A stretch of DNA of 64,000 nt from Marisa cornuarietis (taxonomy: Eukaryota; Mollusca; Gastropoda; Architaenioglossa; Ampullariidae). Every line of letters starts with the position of its first letter. The stretch's first letter is position 1. The position numbers and the translations under genes were made by a program. Location of the stretch: assembly GCA_004794655.1 (NCBI GenBank), contig SMMW01000650.1, positions 248,001-312,000 on the forward strand, read 5' to 3'. Of this stretch, positions 40,001-57,615 are shown one piece after another. Below the pieces are notes generated by a model, which saw nothing but the letters and a program-made list of their open reading frames with translations, was not told the origin of the DNA and made no database searches.

Positions 40001-41270
40001 ACGAAGCATTATTGTCAAATGGTTTCCATTACAAACGTCAGTTTGTTTTCCCGAAGAGGTTGAAATACGCCTCAGTTGTGTTTAAGACAAAAATGCAAGT
40101 TAACGGTTCGTTTGACAGTTGTTTTGTTTCTTGTTGTTTGTTTGCTTGTTTTATTTGTTTTTACAAAAACGATTAAGAAAGGCGGAGTTTGTGATTTAAG
40201 ATAATGATTCTTATCCATCTTGGCAGCTTTTTTTTTTACTAAATACTATGCGCATTAAAATTTAAAGATGCAGCAATCCTGAAATTCAAGAAAATTATCA
40301 AAAATACCAGTTTCCTTGCTGCACTTTGTAAGACTGACAAGAAGGACTACGGAGAAATGGCTATGACGACCTAGTGATAGTGAACAATAATGGAACCCGT
40401 TTCCATACAATCTTGCCCTCCTCTGATCGTACCTAGCTTCTGACCTATCTAACCTCTGACCTTGCCTAGCTTCTGACCTTATCTAATCTCTGATCGTACC
40501 TAGCTTCTGACCTTATCTAACCTCTGATCGTACCTAGCTTCTGACCTTATCTTACCTCTACCCTGCTGTCAACTATTGTATAAAGGATTAAAGATAAACA
40601 TCAGAGAACACAAACGAGATATATTTTATATTCCATTCACTCCTCAGTTCTTCATTTTCTTCTATGAACTCACTTCATGGCTCTTTTCCTTAATAAACTG
40701 CTTCACTCAGCATAACTGAGTCGACATGGGTTATGGGGGGAAGAACAGTATATCCAAGAACTTAGATTTCAGGGGAGATAAACATCTGAATACGAGAAGT
40801 GCATGCTCAAAAACACACATACACGCATGTCCTCTACTTGATTCCTGGAGTAAATATATATGTTTTTCTTACGTTGATATCTAAAATAGTAATCATTTTG
40901 TGCTTTTTATCTCCTATAAACATAGACGATTAAGTTGCAAAACAGTGAATCGAAGCGGAAATTTATTTGATTGAGGCGATGAGACTTTTCTGGAAGAGAT
41001 TTATGCTTCGATCTAATCGTTCAGTTTCTTTCTTTCTTCTTTATTTGCATTATTCTCTTAATCCTTTAGGTCTATAATTCTTTTTTGTTGTTGTTTCGCA
41101 TTATCGAATCATCAGCTACTCTGCACCCGAATCTCTGCACCGACCGAATGTCTCAGCGAGGCTGTGCGCTGATGAACGACACGAACCACGCCATCTGCCT
41201 CGACGACGACCTCGGCTTCAAGTTCTGCCGCAAGTTCTGCGACCTGTGCTTGGACAACCCACAAGACTAA
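34011..41270 (+). CDS. G5, secreted protein with six LDLa repeats and a C-terminal ShKT-like module
   Basis: Exons: 34011-34125, 34687-34800, 35137-35253, 35536-35652, 36220-36336, 36889-37005, 39490-39600, 41116-41270 (TAA). The joined CDS is 963 nt, 320 residues. D2 starts GASCREDQ and has ADHSKCIP, features shared only with G6, so the two are sister copies. Cassette B has DCLDNSDE where all others have a glycine (DCGDNSDE or DCGDDSDE). The terminal module is [12 protein letters not shown], ending LDNPQD. A 5'-truncated LINE lies in the D2-E intron. ATTAAA at 41436 is a possible poly(A) signal. The cassette D1 acceptor is preceded by a TTA-rich stretch (36164-36195), as in G6. Confidence 0.9.
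37065..38935 (+). mobile_element. 5'-truncated non-LTR retrotransposon in intron 6 of G5
   Basis: Flanked by a 13-bp duplication tctctctgttttc (37052-37064 and 38936-38948). The element starts inside its RT domain and ends after an AATAAAA stretch with a short tail (ttcgagttcgagt). The matching intron of G6 lacks it, so the insertion is younger than the G5/G6 duplication. Confidence 0.9.
37066..38607 (+). pseudogene. Reverse transcriptase C-terminal part, 5'-truncated LINE ORF
   Basis: One uninterrupted frame of about 514 codons to TGA at 38605-38607. It starts at the [11 protein letters not shown] motif (RT block with the first catalytic Asp), then [15 protein letters not shown], then the catalytic [10 protein letters not shown]-terminal zinc-type motif CPFC...ETHVLFQC follows. 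The endonuclease and the first RT blocks are missing through 5' truncation. The clade is uncertain; it clearly differs from the L2-type element in G1 (FADD here, YADD there). Its open frame without stops suggests a recent insertion, but it has no start or promoter of its own. Confidence 0.85.
39010..39155 (+). mobile_element. Possible tail of another LINE family
   Basis: Contains aagcgccttgagtctggctg and acaggcaatatacaaatg, ending in an ATT-rich run. The layout is like the L2 tails elsewhere in the window, but the sequence differs. Only the tail is present. Confidence 0.4.
39230..39325 (-). mobile_element. SINE relic upstream of cassette E of G5, antisense
   Basis: Reverse B-box-like atgagtatcgaaccagac and reverse A-box region (cagttactcacgatcc), ending about 165 bp before cassette E. 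It is well aligned with the G6 relic at 47515-47625. Confidence 0.6.
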
Positions 41271-41471
41271 GCTGAGAGCAGTTCTATTGCACTGACACTT
41301 ATACTCGTTAAGCAAGCCTTCTCCAGGATTTTGAGGATCACGACTTGGCAGAAACGAGTTTCATGTTTTTCCACTTACCTTGCTTTGCCTTCAACCTTGT
41401 GGGCTGCCCGACAATCATGTTTTGGTGATGTCTCGATTAAAATTGGGTTGATCTTTCATTAGTTTGTTACC

Positions 41472-41522
<51 letters not shown>

Positions 41523-42238
41523 CGGTATTCAAGCTTGACACCGTCTGTAACGGATGGATCGTCTGGAGGAAAGACGAGGCTCTATTTGGGATTTGATGCG
41601 AACGTTTTTTGTGGGTTTTTTTGTGCCTGACTGGGAGGATGATTGGTTGTAAGAGTATTATATCCTATCATTCTATTTCACTTCGTTGCCTTGTTTTCTA
41701 CTTATTTTCATATTGCTGTCCCTTGATGGCATGAACGATTGAAAATATGAAATGGTGTTGAGTTTTCCTTGAATACTGTTAATAAATACTTCATGATGTG
41801 ACTGGATGTGAGTGAACATCATGACAGATATCAACAAACTTCCTTCACTCTGCTCAGACCGCCTTCTTTCAATAAAGTTAAAAAATAGATGACAAAAACA
41901 AAGAAGTCTTCAAAACATTATCATAATGTGTGTAGTGGGGTGAATAGTAGAGGCTGTCGAGGTTATCAGGGAGTGGTGTTAGCGGTCGTTGCAGTGTAAT
42001 GACAGAGAGAACAAAGGGAGAGCAGAACTGACATCATGGTGAAGAATAAATAAAACAAATAAACTAAGTTACTGCACACCAACCACAAAATTATACTGTC
42101 CCACATTTGTTAATTTAAAAAACAGTATACCCTGTTTAGTGATAAAAGCACAGAAGACGAGGCCGTGTTGTTCGCGACTCTCAAAGCTTGACCATTGCTT
42201 GCTGTTATAAACCTGACTTTTTCATGTAAAACAAACAT

Positions 42239-42341
42239 GTGTTCTTTCTGTGCCTCGTGCTGGCAGTCACAGAGGCAGTCAAATATCACAAAAGTAAACT
42301 ACAGTATGCACACAAACGAAGCTCGACTGAAAAACGCCAAG
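42239..42341 (+). pseudogene. Relic exon 1 of an LDLa-ShKT family gene
   Basis: The sequence codes for the signal and propeptide from the normal Val-5 onward ([18 protein letters not shown]...), with 34 codons plus one base and a GTGAG donor at 42342. The first four codons including the ATG are gone, and an in-frame TAA lies at 42227-42229, so there is no usable start. No LDLa exon follows before G6. Its following 250 bp match intron 1 of G7 (gtatacctcgctgtatgtcg; gctcgctgccaag), so it is the stub of a G7-like gene left by unequal recombination. Confidence 0.85.
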
Positions 42342-42803
42342 GTGAGGCACATCTTGTCTTCTTATTTCTTTACGAGGCAGTTGAGTAACAATGGCTGTAT
42401 ACCTCGCTGTATGTCGGGAATGGCTAATGGTCTTCCCCGTTTTTCTTGCCATTGTTTTTCCATTCCGCTTCTTCACCCCTAACTATTTCTTCATCATTTG
42501 CAAGCTTATTTAGTGTTATGGCTGTTTATTGTCTTATTTTGTTCAAGCATGTGGAGCTCGCTGCCAAGCTTAAAGATATTATATAAACGTCATCGCCAGA
42601 AATGAGTAACTGGTGAAAACTTTGGACCTCGAGGACGATGGGAAGTGGTGTGAAGGAACGATTACAAAATTCCAACCAGACAGACAGAGTGAGTTAAATA
42701 AAATCGTGTCTTTGACGATCAGGATCATTGTCTTCCTCTCATCTTGCTTAGTAATGTAGGGGAAGAGAAGTTCAGAGAAGTAGCGAGGACAGGAGCGTGC
42801 AAA

Positions 42804-42804
<1 letters not shown>

Positions 42805-42834
<30 letters not shown>

Positions 42835-42835
42835 T

Positions 42836-42876
<41 letters not shown>

Positions 42877-42878
42877 GA
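42805..42878. repeat. (ATCA)n microsatellite
   Basis: About 18 ATCA repeats between the relic exon and the G6 promoter. Confidence 0.9.
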
Positions 42879-43107
42879 CAGTTTTACTGAATGTGAGAAC
42901 AGATTGGTAGCCAATGCATAAACCAAAAGAGAGGAATGACATGGTCACAAATTCTAACTCTAAGCACTAGACGTGCACCTGGAGTTCTGTATTTTCTAAT
43001 AAAATAGAAACGCAAAGTTCCATTTACAAAACTACCTTAAAGATAACACAAGACGTGTTTTCTAAATTAGGATCTTAAATAGATAAACGAGGTCAAACAC
43101 ACAAAAA

Positions 43108-43138
43108 ATTTAAACAGTCACCTTAATGCAAAGATAAC
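43108..43138 (+). promoter_or_regulatory. Proximal promoter of G6 with weakened TATA
   Basis: AGATAAC (43132-43138) followed by CACATTCTA is intact. At the TATA position the sequence is AATTTAAACAG where G5 has TATAAAAG. The ATG is at 43220. Lower promoter strength is possible but untested. Confidence 0.45.
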
Positions 43139-43219
43139 CACATTCTAATTCGACTGGTATAAGGCTACCTTAAGACTTTCGTCTGTCAGAAATTTCATCA
43201 AGAGTGTCAGACTGCAGCC

Positions 43220-49352
<6,133 letters not shown>

Positions 49353-49975
49353 GATTAAGCAGTAAGAAAGATTTGTCTTGGCTTTCTGGGAATCACGATT
49401 TTGCAAAAAGCGAGATGCACGTTTTCCCACTTACTTTCCTTTGTCCTGTACCTTGGGGGTCGCCCGACGATCGTGTGTTGGTGGTGTCAAGAATAAAACT
49501 GCGTTGTTATTTTCTTGTTTGTTGCCTTATTATGAGGATGGATGGATGGATGGATGGATGGATCTGTTAAAGTTTCAAATCGCTCTCTGTAACGAATGAA
49601 TCTCCGGCGGGGGTGGGGGAAGGCGTAAAAGACGAGGCTTTGTTTATGGTTAGATGTGAACGTTGTTTACTTGTGTATTTTGTGTGCCCGACCGTGACAA
49701 TGATTTATCAGCGGTTGAAAGAGTATTATACTGTATCGTTGTATATTTATTTCCCTTTTCACACTTGTTCTTTCCTTATTTTTCAGACGTGTTGTAGTCT
49801 CTTGCTGGAATGAAGGATTGAAAATATCAAATAAAATTAAGCGTTCCTTGAATACAGGTAGTCAATAATTCATGATGTGACCGGATGTGATTTTTTTCTT
49901 CTTATTTTTTATTTATTTTGTTTTTGCTGCGCAATGAGCATTCTTCTGAATGGATACCTGCGCATTACAAATGGA

Positions 49976-50029
<54 letters not shown>

Positions 50030-50736
50030 GTGAGTGAACATCATGACAGATGTTGACATACTTCCTTCACTCTGCTCAACCCGACTTCTTTTAATAAAGT
50101 GAAAAATAGATGAAAAAATGACAGAAGTTTTCAAAACATTGTCTTAATGTGTGTAGTGGGATGGATAGAGGCTGTCGTGATGATCAGGGAGTGGTGCTGG
50201 CGGTCGTTTCAGTGTAATGACAGAGAGAACAAAGGGAGAGCAGAACTGAACTTTGTATGAGGTCATCATGGTGAACAACTTGTATAAGAGGTCATCAAGG
50301 TGAATAAGTAATTTATATAAGAGTTCATCGTGACGAATAATTTAGCAGAAACATTAAAACATTAAATTTACACAAACACAAAATCACACTGCCTCCCGTG
50401 TTTTTTTAAATTACTAAGAAACGAAGTATATCCTGAAGTTAGTGAAGATGCACAGAGAACTAGGCCGTATTATTCCAGACACCAAACGCTTGACTATTGC
50501 TTGCTGTGATAAGCCTGATGAATAATTTTCACTTATAAAATCCACCTTTAAGATAAACCAACACATGCTGTCTAAAGGCTATTGAAATCACGAGATCTAA
50601 CTAGACTGGGTCACACAAAAAAAGCATATAAAGGAGTTGTCTTAACGCTAAGATAACAACATTCTACTCGTTTGGTATAAGGCCACCTTTCTCAAGCATT
50701 GCGTCTCTCAGAAATTTCAAGTGTAACACAAGAATC
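49353..50736. other. Intergenic region G6-G7
   Basis: Contains the G6 poly(A) signal, a GGAT run near 49535-49562, an ATC array (49978-50028), the 3' block shared with G5 (about 50160-50250), and the G7 promoter. No exon is seen. Confidence 0.6.
50627..50657 (+). promoter_or_regulatory. Proximal promoter of G7
   Basis: TATAAAGG (50627-50634) and AGATAAC (50651-50657) 24 bp downstream, then AACATTCTACTCG. The ATG is at 50737. Confidence 0.6.
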
Positions 50737-53700
50737 ATGTTGAAGTTTGTGTTGTTTCTGTGCCTCGTGCTGGCAGTCACAGAGGCAGTCAAATACCACA
50801 AGAGTAAACTACAGTATGCACACAAACGAAGCTTGACTGAGAAACGACAAGGTGAGGTGGTTCTTGTCGTCTTATTCCTTCACGATCTTAAAGACTTAAA
50901 GCAGATGCGTGACAGTGACTGTATTTTTTTTAATTGGTATTTTACGCCGAGCCAGCAACTAAGGCTATATCACGGCAAGGCAACCAGTCCTGTAAACAGA
51001 TGCCACATGCAGAGAAAGAACAGCGTGCCCGAGAAGAGAACTGAACCCAGGACAGCCAACCTTCACTGTATTGGTGACAGGCGCTAACCGTTGCGCCACC
51101 GGACCACCTCAGTGACTGTATACCTCGCTGTATGTCGGGAATAGCTAATGGTCTTCACCTTTTTCTTGCCTTTTTTTCCACATTCCTATTCTTAAGACCT
51201 ATTTTTTCTTCTTTATTCCCAAACGTATTCACTATATTAGCTGTTTATTCTGTTTTCTTCAAGTACACTCAGCTCGCTGCCAAGATGTAGAAACGCTGTT
51301 ATTATTCTTATTCTTATTCTTATTATTATTATTGTTGTTATTCTCAGTAATAAAAACAAATAACTATCAACAGAGCGATAATGTCTCCAAACATTAGTAT
51401 GCCAAATCAAAACTTTCGCTATCACATGTGCCATTCCTTTGAATACCTGACCCTGCTAATCAATTAGTTAGCTCCAGTTATAAAGAACTGCGCCACAAAA
51501 TTTGGTCGTTAAGCCAACGCAAAGTGAGTTTAAATTACTTTTTCGTTCCTTAACTTTCTAAGTCTAAATGACCTGACATTTGATGTATGTTGTGTGCTTC
51601 ACGACCGTGCCTACTGTTGCAGCAACAACCTGTGGCGAGAACCAGTTCATGTGCACTTCTGGTGAATGTATTCTTTCAATGTGGACGTGCGACACACAAG
51701 CCGACTGCGCCGATGGGTCCGACGAACAGGAATGTGGTCAGTGACTGCTGTGTACTCCATAGTCCCACCTCACTATACCAGTTGTTTTATTTAGTTTTAA
51801 CTGAAGCATAATATATATTATATTTACAACTCAAAACAATTGAAAGACCTTTGTTGGGTCTGTTGTCGAACTACCGAAAAACTACAACAAAAGAATTTCT
51901 TTAGCACTTTGTTGCACACCTAAAACAGACAATGGACCTGCGTTCAGAAATCAAGTTTCTCTCTTTAGTGGAAGTCACAGGAATCAACCTCAAATGATCA
52001 AGAAATCTATGAAAATTTTGTGCAAACGTAATATGTCTGAAAAACACAGAGACCTGAACGCGAGAAATTATAGAACCTAGGTGAAAGCCAGTGTTCTGTC
52101 TCAATACAAACTGGTCAGCTTCTAATCTCAGCAGAAGGTGGTCAGCTTCTACTCTTAACACACATTGGCATGCGTCTAATCTCAACATAAATTGGTCAGT
52201 GTCTAATCTCAACTCAAATTGGTCAGAGCTGAAGGATTGGTATGTACTGACGATCCCGATGGAGACAACTTTTCGACTATTCCTCTCAGGCAACACCTGT
52301 CCAGTTGAACCCCTGTGTGAGAAGCTGAGCCACCCTACTGCGAGATAATCCCCCTTAACGACCCGTTCCTGTTTCTTCTGTGTGACAAACAGTCCCCCAA
52401 ATGAGTCTGAGAACACTGGTTCCGTCTGAGAATCACTGGAACCACGTGTGCATCCAGGTCATGCTTTTTAGTTGTTTTTCAAAGCTGCACCTGTTATTTT
52501 GTAGAAAGGAATTCTGCTCATTAAAACTGCAAATGTTGCTGTGAAATTATTTTTTCTGATTACAATATTGTCGTTAAACTTCTGCTTCATTTTACTGTTT
52601 TTATTTGGAATAAAGCCAAGAGCGATCTAGAAAATGGTCTACCAGTTGTTTTGAGCTATATGTCTATATATATATATATATAATTATTTTTGTCCCGACT
52701 AGTAGGGATGGGTTGCATTTCTATTTTATGTTAAATAACTTGTAGGACTCTTCATAATCTGAGTGTCTGAACATGTGTGCAGGGACACAAGATAAGAACT
52801 CATTCACTTGATTCTCCACCTGAAACGTTTTCTTTCATAGATTGTAGTAATGCACGTCATACATAGGTAACATATCTCCATCATCATCATAACGAAACGA
52901 TTTACAGACATCGTTCGTAAATCCTCAGCAAAATGTGCTTCTTTGTTTTTTCCTAAATAAACTGCGTGCCCATGAACTTTCCTGTCCCTGTGTGAATACC
53001 AGACTCTCCAACACACTCCAGGTTTACCTCGGTGTCGTATAAAGGTAAATGGAAATGCATTGCTAGGATAAGATGTTCTCATTCTGTTTTTCTTATGTTC
53101 CAGACTGCGTTTGCAGAGGCGAGCACAAGTTTCAGTGCAAAAACGGTCATTGTATTTCCAGGTCCTTCATTTGCGATACAGACAACGATTGTGGTGATAA
53201 CAGCGACGAAGTAAACTGCCGTGAGTGCTTTCCCCTGTTTATAAATATTTCTTCTCTTTTTATTCTGCTCTTGTTAAGTGTTTCAGTTTAAATATTTCTG
53301 GAGTATCGACTACCCCTTTCCAATATAGAACATTTTTATTTCGAACTTTTCTTTACATTTTATTATATTAAAAAATGAGCCATTTAAATGAGAGAACTGT
53401 ACGATGTACATGACATCAAGCTTTAATTCTTATAGGTAAGGGAGACAACTTTACGTCATCAAGCTCTAACATCTCTCGATGATCATTTGTACTTACTCCT
53501 TGCTGCAGACCTGACCACCTGTAGACCCGGCCAGGTGCAATGTGACAACCACAAATGCATCGACGAATCGTGGCTGTGTGATGGTTCTGACGACTGTCGT
53601 AATGGATGGGACGAGAGAGAGTGTGGTTGGTAGTGTAGGCGGTCAAGTTACCGCTGTTGTGTGCGTTCATCTCAGTAGTAGAATGATGTTGCAATCACGA

Positions 53701-56700
53701 AACATGAAAATAATCTCAATTTGCTGACAGGGCTGACAGGGGAAAAGCCCTGTCATTAGTGCTCAACCCTCCCTCCCCAATCCCGACAAAAGGAAAAGAA
53801 AACAGAACGGGATTTTCATTTTTTTGTGGAAAGTACTGGTTGGCTGATTTCATGTGTAACGTTCACAAAGTCCAAGTCGTGACAGAGTTTTTGTGTGCAG
53901 ATAGGTCTAGTTCACGTTTGGTCACAGCTTTCCCGTTGTCTGGGGCCTTTGCAACCTAAATAAACCTCCATAAACATATCCTGCACTATCCTGACATCGT
54001 TGGTAACCATGATGACGTTTGTAGGCGTGTATTTTGAGAAGGAAATGATGGTTCACCAAGATTTTGCACTGCCCTTTACCCAATCAATGGAAACAAATTT
54101 TCCTATAGTCTATAAAAACTCGAGTGAAGGTAAAATAAGATAAAAATTAATTTAAATGCCCTGTTTAATGTCACATATAAAATAAAGCCAAACACTACTG
54201 GTAGCAATTACTGATAATGTACACAGAGAAAAAAATATATATGCAAACAATTTAAACAAGCTATATGCAATTTCATTAAGAGAAAAGAAAGGTAGGTAAG
54301 GATGACTTTAGACATGTTCTAAAATAGGGCAGTAAGCAAACAAACTCGTTTCCTACTGAAATATTATTTTATCAGCCGGTGTGTAAGTCATTAATAAAAC
54401 ATAACGCACTCTGCATCCGTTCTGTACTTTTAAAAAGAAAGCACAGTTTAATGGTTCTTTGGTGAGCTGTGTGCATGAATTCATTCCATTTGCAGGAGGC
54501 ACGTGCAGAGAGGACCAGTTCCAGTGTGCTGATGGGTCGAACTGCATCCCTGCTTCCTGGGAGTGTGATGGAGATAATGACTGTGATGACAGAAGCGATG
54601 AGCAGCATTGTGGTGAGTATTTTGACCCCATATTGAGCTGTAATAAAGCATATGCCTTTCATTTTTCCTGTTCTCGTCCACCTCTCTACCTTTTCATTTC
54701 TCTCTTTCTCTCTGTTGCTGTGTCCTAGTCGCTTTAAGACTAGAAATACCTTCCGAAGTGAGAGAGTAGCTCGGCAAAGTCCCATTAAAGTTTCCTGGGA
54801 GAAGCTATACTTGCAGCGACACCTGCTGGCAGAAATACATTAACAAACGCAATGTTAAGTTATAATCTTCTGCTATAAACTAGGATCATCGGCAGTACTT
54901 TAGTACGAATAGTTAATACTAAAGCCTAGGGTAATTTATTTTTATTAAGAACCTTCCCATATGTTACAAGCCCAAAATCGTTATAATAAAAAGAATAATG
55001 ATTAGGAATACGTAGGACCGTTTCCTGGTGTGCCGTGTGCATGAAATCATGTTATTCACCTGCAGATACCACGTGCAGAGAGAACCAGTTCCAGTGCGCT
55101 GATGGGTCAAAGTGCATCCCTGCTGGCTTTGAGTGCGATGGTGCAATTAACTGCGACGACAGAAGCGATGAAGACTACTGTGGTGGCTATTTATAGCATA
55201 TCCTCCTGTACTGAAAGAGTTCTCCCAGCACTTTCTTTTTCTCTCTCCTTGTCTGTCCGTCTCGTTCTCTCTTTCTATCTATATCTCTTTATACCTTTTT
55301 TCCCTGGTTCTGCCTATTTCTTTACCTATATGTGTGTGAGAGAGAGAGAGAGTGAAAGAGAAAGGATTTGTGAATTTCTCTTTCTACGTGCAATCATGCA
55401 GAGATATGCGTGTCTTCTTGTGAGTGACAATTTGAATGATGAGCTACTAGAAATGGAAGTATAAACGTAACATTTTTAACACAAAAAAACTGAGTTCACG
55501 AATGTGTCGACAATTAGAGCCATTGTAGGCTATTCAGAGATAGACTTCAGTCACGAGCTGATACCGTGCACTACCTCTGATTCTCTTATTCACTTCTGAG
55601 CAATTGAAACCGTCAAAGTAATTATTTGTACTGAGATGTGTTTTTGTTATTCTCTTTTCAATGAAATTAGTTGCTAGTTACCCGTTTGTAATGTGTGTGC
55701 ACCTAGCAAAAGAACGTGCGTATGACCGTAAAATTGATATAGATACCCTTCTTTATGGTCTGGTGGGGCCCAATCTCATCTCCCTCGCTACCTTACTTTC
55801 TACATCCTTATAAAAAGAAATTCTGCACCAATTTCGTCCCTGGGAAAAGTAGGCTGCGTGACACGGGTTTCGAACCGTTTGTGTGAGTGCCAAATGGTTT
55901 GGACTATCGCTAAGATAACAACAGTGAACCTAAAATGGAAATTGCTGTTCTTGAGGTGGAGGGAGGCTTCCTTTTACTGCGCTTCAGAAACTATACTAAC
56001 TGAAAATCAAAATATAATTAATTTATAACTGATAGGATCTCCATTATTGTAGTTTCAGCTGTTTGTGCCACACTTGTTCGTACAGTATGCGATCCTGCAA
56101 CCCATTTCCAGTGGCCCAATGGAGCATGTCTTCTCATCAAATTCCGATGTGACAACGACGATGACTGCGGCGATGTTTTTGACGAAATCGGCTGTCGTAA
56201 GTAGCACGTGACAAACAAATGATGCAGGTGCAGTGCCGAAGGTCATGTAAAGTTTATGTGAATGTTGTATCAGTTCATGTTAAGGCATGTCATAGTCAGC
56301 TTCCATTGTAATCATTTCTGAGCAAAACTCTGTATGTCTACTGAATTTTAAAGGCACAGAAAAATGATCTAACTTAAGTCTAGGGAGAAGTCAATAATTT
56401 TTTCCTCGCTTTACTTTTACAGACTGACAACGACGACTAAAATGATGACGACTGTGACGATCTAGATATGGCGAGATACAATGCTCAAGGGCAATCTTAC
56501 CTCACCTCTGACCTTATCTAACCTCTGACATTCAACACCCAAGATAGTAAAAGGTGAATATAAGAGAACGAAAGCAAAATTTATTTCGCATATTTATTTA
56601 TTTCTCTTTTATATTCCGACGTTTATTTTTTGTTCTCTGCAATGATCGAAAATGTGACAGTGGGGGGGGGGGCGGGGGTGTTTAAGGTTCCCTATAATTT

Positions 56701-56953
56701 TCTTTATAAGTACTTCATTTTCTTTTTAATCGTTTAATTTTATAATTCATGTTTCTCAAACCTTGTATTTCTCGTTTCTCGCATTATTCAAACATCAGCT
56801 ACTCTGCACCCAAGTCTCTGCAACGACCGAATGTCTCGTCGAGGTTGTACGCTGATGAACGACACGACACACGCCATCTGTCTTGACGACGACCTCGGCT
56901 TCAAGTTCTGCCGCAAGTTTTGTGACCTCTGCTTGGAAATTTCGGAGGGTTGA
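50737..56953 (+). CDS. G7, secreted protein with six LDLa repeats and a C-terminal ShKT-like module
   Basis: Exons: 50737-50851, 51623-51736, 53104-53220, 53509-53625, 54496-54612, 55066-55182, 56086-56196, 56799-56953 (TGA). The joined CDS is 963 nt, 320 residues. Cassette E has lost its second cysteine: TTCCAGTGG encodes FQW where every paralogue has FQC, leaving five cysteines and one unpaired partner. Its acidic end is also altered (DVFDEIGC). D2 begins DTTCRENQ instead of GGTC. Donors after cassette C (GTTGGT) and D2 (GTGGCT) are weaker than usual. The terminal module is [12 protein letters not shown], with tail LEISEG. Intron 1 holds a SINE, and intron 2 has a 27-bp tandem repeat. ATTAAA at 57049 is a possible poly(A) signal. 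The frame is open, but cassette E may not fold normally. Confidence 0.85.
50925..51109 (-). mobile_element. tRNA-derived SINE in intron 1 of G7, antisense, 12-bp target duplication
   Basis: Read on the - strand: A-box region ggtggcgcaacggttagcgc, B-box region gtcctgggttcagttctc, a body with cgggcacgctgttctttc, then the 3' end atagccttagttgctggctc and an A-rich tail (50925-50932). A perfect duplication cagtgactgtat flanks it (50913-50924 and 51110-51121). The relic exon's intron, otherwise similar, lacks it. Its 3' end matches the RNase H LINE at 14390. Confidence 0.9.
51901..52416 (-). other. Antisense open frame with 9-residue repeats in intron 2 of G7
   Basis: A 171-codon - strand frame covers a 27-bp tandem repeat (about 52104-52230) that encodes roughly four copies of a DQF-LRL unit. 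I recognise no family, promoter or splice sites. It may be part of an insertion that lengthens this intron to 1.37 kb, against about 0.34 kb in G5 and G6. Coding status is doubtful. Confidence 0.25.
52104..52230. repeat. 27-bp tandem repeat, about four units
   Basis: Units of the type tggtcagtgtctaatctcaa follow each other at 27-28 bp with several substitutions per unit. Flanking DNA is not recognised. Confidence 0.7.
55765..55925 (-). mobile_element. SINE relic upstream of cassette E of G7, antisense (best preserved)
   Basis: Contains caatctcatctccctcgcta (reverse of the body of the SINE at 1326) and cacgggtttcgaaccg (reverse B box). It ends about 160 bp before cassette E. This is the longest of the five relics and links them to the 1326 family. 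Confidence 0.7.
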
Positions 56954-57204
56954 ATTAAGAGTAGTTACATTACACTGACCCGTTCCTCGTCCTTTCACGA
57001 GAAAATTGTACGGGTTTCGGAGAAAGACTTGGCAGCTGGACCTCACGAATTAAACTGTGTGTTAATAGCGTTTCGATTTTCTCGTTTACTTGCTAACTAT
57101 TACGACGACGACAACGACGACGACGACGAGGAGGAGAAGGAGGAGGAGAATGCCCTTATCTACCCGCCTCACAAACTCTCTCCCTCTTTCTTTTTCCTTT
57201 ATCA

Positions 57205-57207
<3 letters not shown>

Positions 57208-57263
<56 letters not shown>
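57208..57263. repeat. (TG)n microsatellite
   Basis: About 27 TG repeats, 350 bp upstream of the G8 ATG. Confidence 0.9.
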
Positions 57264-57264
<1 letters not shown>

Positions 57265-57506
57265 AGACAAAGAGAGAGTGCCTTACACCAAATGCAAGCA
57301 AACACTAGAAAAAAATACGATTCCATGCAAAACAGTCTTTGATGGTCATAATCATTGTCTTCTTTTAATCTTGCTTAATTATGTGAATAAGTTCCATCTT
57401 TAAGAAGCTGACTTTTAAGATAATGCAACACACGTTGTCAAAAGTCTCCCACAATCATGCCATGAAGACATATTAGGTCACACACAAAAGAGAAAAAAAC
57501 CGAGAA

Positions 57507-57535
57507 TATAAAAGTCACCTAAATGCAAAGATAAC
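57507..57535 (+). promoter_or_regulatory. Proximal promoter of G8
   Basis: TATAAAAG (57507-57514) and AGATAAC (57529-57535) 22 bp downstream, then AGCATTCTACT. The ATG is at 57616. Confidence 0.6.
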
Positions 57536-57615
57536 AGCATTCTACTTATCTTGTATAAGGCTACGTTAAGCATTTCGTCTTTCAGAAATTTCATTAAAAG
57601 TGTAAGGCAGGAATC

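Larger units (their letters stand above)
41271..43219. other. Intergenic region G5-G6 with a duplication scar
   Basis: Contains the G5 3' flank, a GATT run (41473-41521), a 3' block repeated after G6 (gacagagagaacaaagggag at about 42000 and 50220), the relic exon 42239-42341 with part of an intron, an ATCA run (42805-42878), and the G6 promoter. Confidence 0.7.
56954..57615. other. Intergenic region G7-G8
   Basis: Only 0.66 kb: the G7 3' flank with ATTAAA, a GAC/GAG-rich stretch (57103-57150), a TG run (57208-57263) and the G8 promoter. Confidence 0.7.
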
